Source: Zobellia barbeyronii
GTDB lineage: Bacteria; Bacteroidota; Bacteroidia; Flavobacteriales; Flavobacteriaceae
Reading direction: 5' to 3'
DNA length: 64,000 bases
Assembly (NCBI RefSeq): GCF_018603515.1
Contig: NZ_JACATN010000002.1
Location: 744,001-808,000 of the forward strand
Part shown: in pieces, positions 63,576 through 64,000 of the stretch
Layout of the letters: each line of letters starts with the position of its first letter
Position numbering within the stretch: the stretch's first letter is position 1
The notes under the pieces: model-generated
Databases searched by the model: none
What the model was told of the DNA's origin: nothing
What the model saw: the letters and a program-made list of their open reading frames with translations, nothing else
Position numbers and translations under genes: made by a program

Positions 63576-64000
63576 CTACTTAAGATAAGGGTCTAGAGTT
63601 ACTATGCTCCCATCTGGATTATAAGTGAGTTCTGCAATTTTTACAGAACGTAAATGAGTTACACCTTTAGACAGGCTAGAATCATGATAAAATAAATACC
63701 ACTTACCTTCTACCTCACAAATGGAATGATGAGAGGTCCAACCTACAACAGGGTTTAATATACGACCGGTATACGTAAAAGGTCCATAGGGGTTATCGCC
63801 TATCGCGTAGCAGATAAAATGGGTATCTCCCGTAGAATAGGAAAAGTAATATTTACCATCGTATTTATGTATCCAAGAAGCTTCAAAGAAACGTCTATCA
63901 TTATCAGCCTCTAAAAGTAATTCCCCATCTGCATCTAAAATTTGCACCTCTTTTGGCTCTTCTGCAAATTCTAGCATATCATCAGTTAGTTTGGCTACAA
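63576..64000 (-). CDS. Glycoside hydrolase family 43 (C-terminal part, cut by the window edge)
   Basis: About 141 C-terminal residues, open to base 64000 with VAKLTDDMLEFAEEPKE. The catalytic-acid region RRFFEASWIHKYDGKYYFSY has the glutamate typical of GH43 five-bladed propellers, and SHHSICEVEGKWYLFYHDSS is the final blade with its conserved His and Tyr. GH43 enzymes are mostly alpha-L-arabinofuranosidases or beta-xylosidases, some beta-galactosidase-like; specificity cannot be told. It converges on the FG-GAP gene of the same locus. Confidence 0.9.
   Translation of the reverse strand, partial: VAKLTDDMLEFAEEPKEVQILDADGELLLEADNDRRFFEASWIHKYDGKYYFSYSTGDTHFICYAIGDNPYGPFTYTGRILNPVVGWTSHHSICEVEGKWYLFYHDSSLSKGVTHLRSVKIAELTYNPDGSIVTLDPYLK

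Overview
The window comes from an AT-rich, most likely marine member of the Flavobacteriaceae (Bacteroidota). The support is two SusC/SusD nutrient-uptake pairs, a surface protein with a C-terminal type IX secretion sorting domain, many lipoproteins, a CRTAC1-like protein and a GH43 enzyme. Family-typical TAnnTTTG minus-7 promoter boxes lie in front of many genes. No rRNA, tRNA, CRISPR array, transposase or phage gene was seen.

Layout. 0-10 kb: envelope and hypothetical genes, namely a VOC protein (cut by the window edge), a glycosyltransferase, a DUF547 protein, a BamA-like porin, an RND/MMPL exporter, a DUF4331 domain apparently split over two genes, a TPR lipoprotein and a LETM1-like protein. 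10-13.3 kb: a LytS/LytTR two-component system whose kinase is fused to a 2TM domain and which encloses two stand-alone 2TM genes. Two pairs of direct repeats at 21 bp spacing match the LytTR operator pattern upstream of the kinase and of the first 2TM gene. 13.3-21.5 kb: Lrp regulator divergent from metE, a FAD-dependent dehydrogenase with a possibly leaderless mRNA, a DEAD-box helicase, an exported EEP-family hydrolase and an alpha/beta hydrolase. 21.4-26.2 kb: a paiB-like gene and an epimerase gene whose shared convergent junction is duplicated as an 83-bp direct repeat on either side of a 3-kb segment carrying a BspA-like (DUF285) surface protein. 26.4-33.3 kb: TfoX-like, dps/oxyR divergon, PBP4, Nudix and a run of small conserved genes. 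33.4-37.7 kb: DUF4870/NTF2 and a PadR-PspC-DUF2807 stress-like operon. 37.8-39.9 kb: dipeptide epimerase plus an alpha-oxoamine-synthase-like enzyme. 39.9-44.5 kb: SusCD pair 1. 44.7-49.5 kb: tandem lipocalin-like paralogues, trxB, and two paralogous LytTR regulators around a universal stress protein; one regulator lacks the phospho-acceptor aspartate. 49.5-64 kb: a polysaccharide-utilisation neighbourhood with galK, an exported formylglycine-generating enzyme retaining both catalytic cysteines, a Tat-exported Gfo/Idh/MocA oxidoreductase, an MFS transporter, SusCD pair 2, a large FG-GAP/ASPIC lipoprotein and the start of a GH43 gene.

How it works together. The last 14 kb look like uptake and breakdown of a (possibly sulfated, galactose-containing) polysaccharide: outer-membrane SusCD import, periplasmic hydrolysis, sulfatase maturation by the FGE, MFS import and galactokinase entry. 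The substrate is inference, because no sulfatase and no complete glycoside hydrolase lies in the window. The most notable observations are the LytTR/2TM circuit with matching operators, the duplicated junction around the BspA-like gene, the split DUF4331 domain and the pseudo-receiver LytTR regulator.
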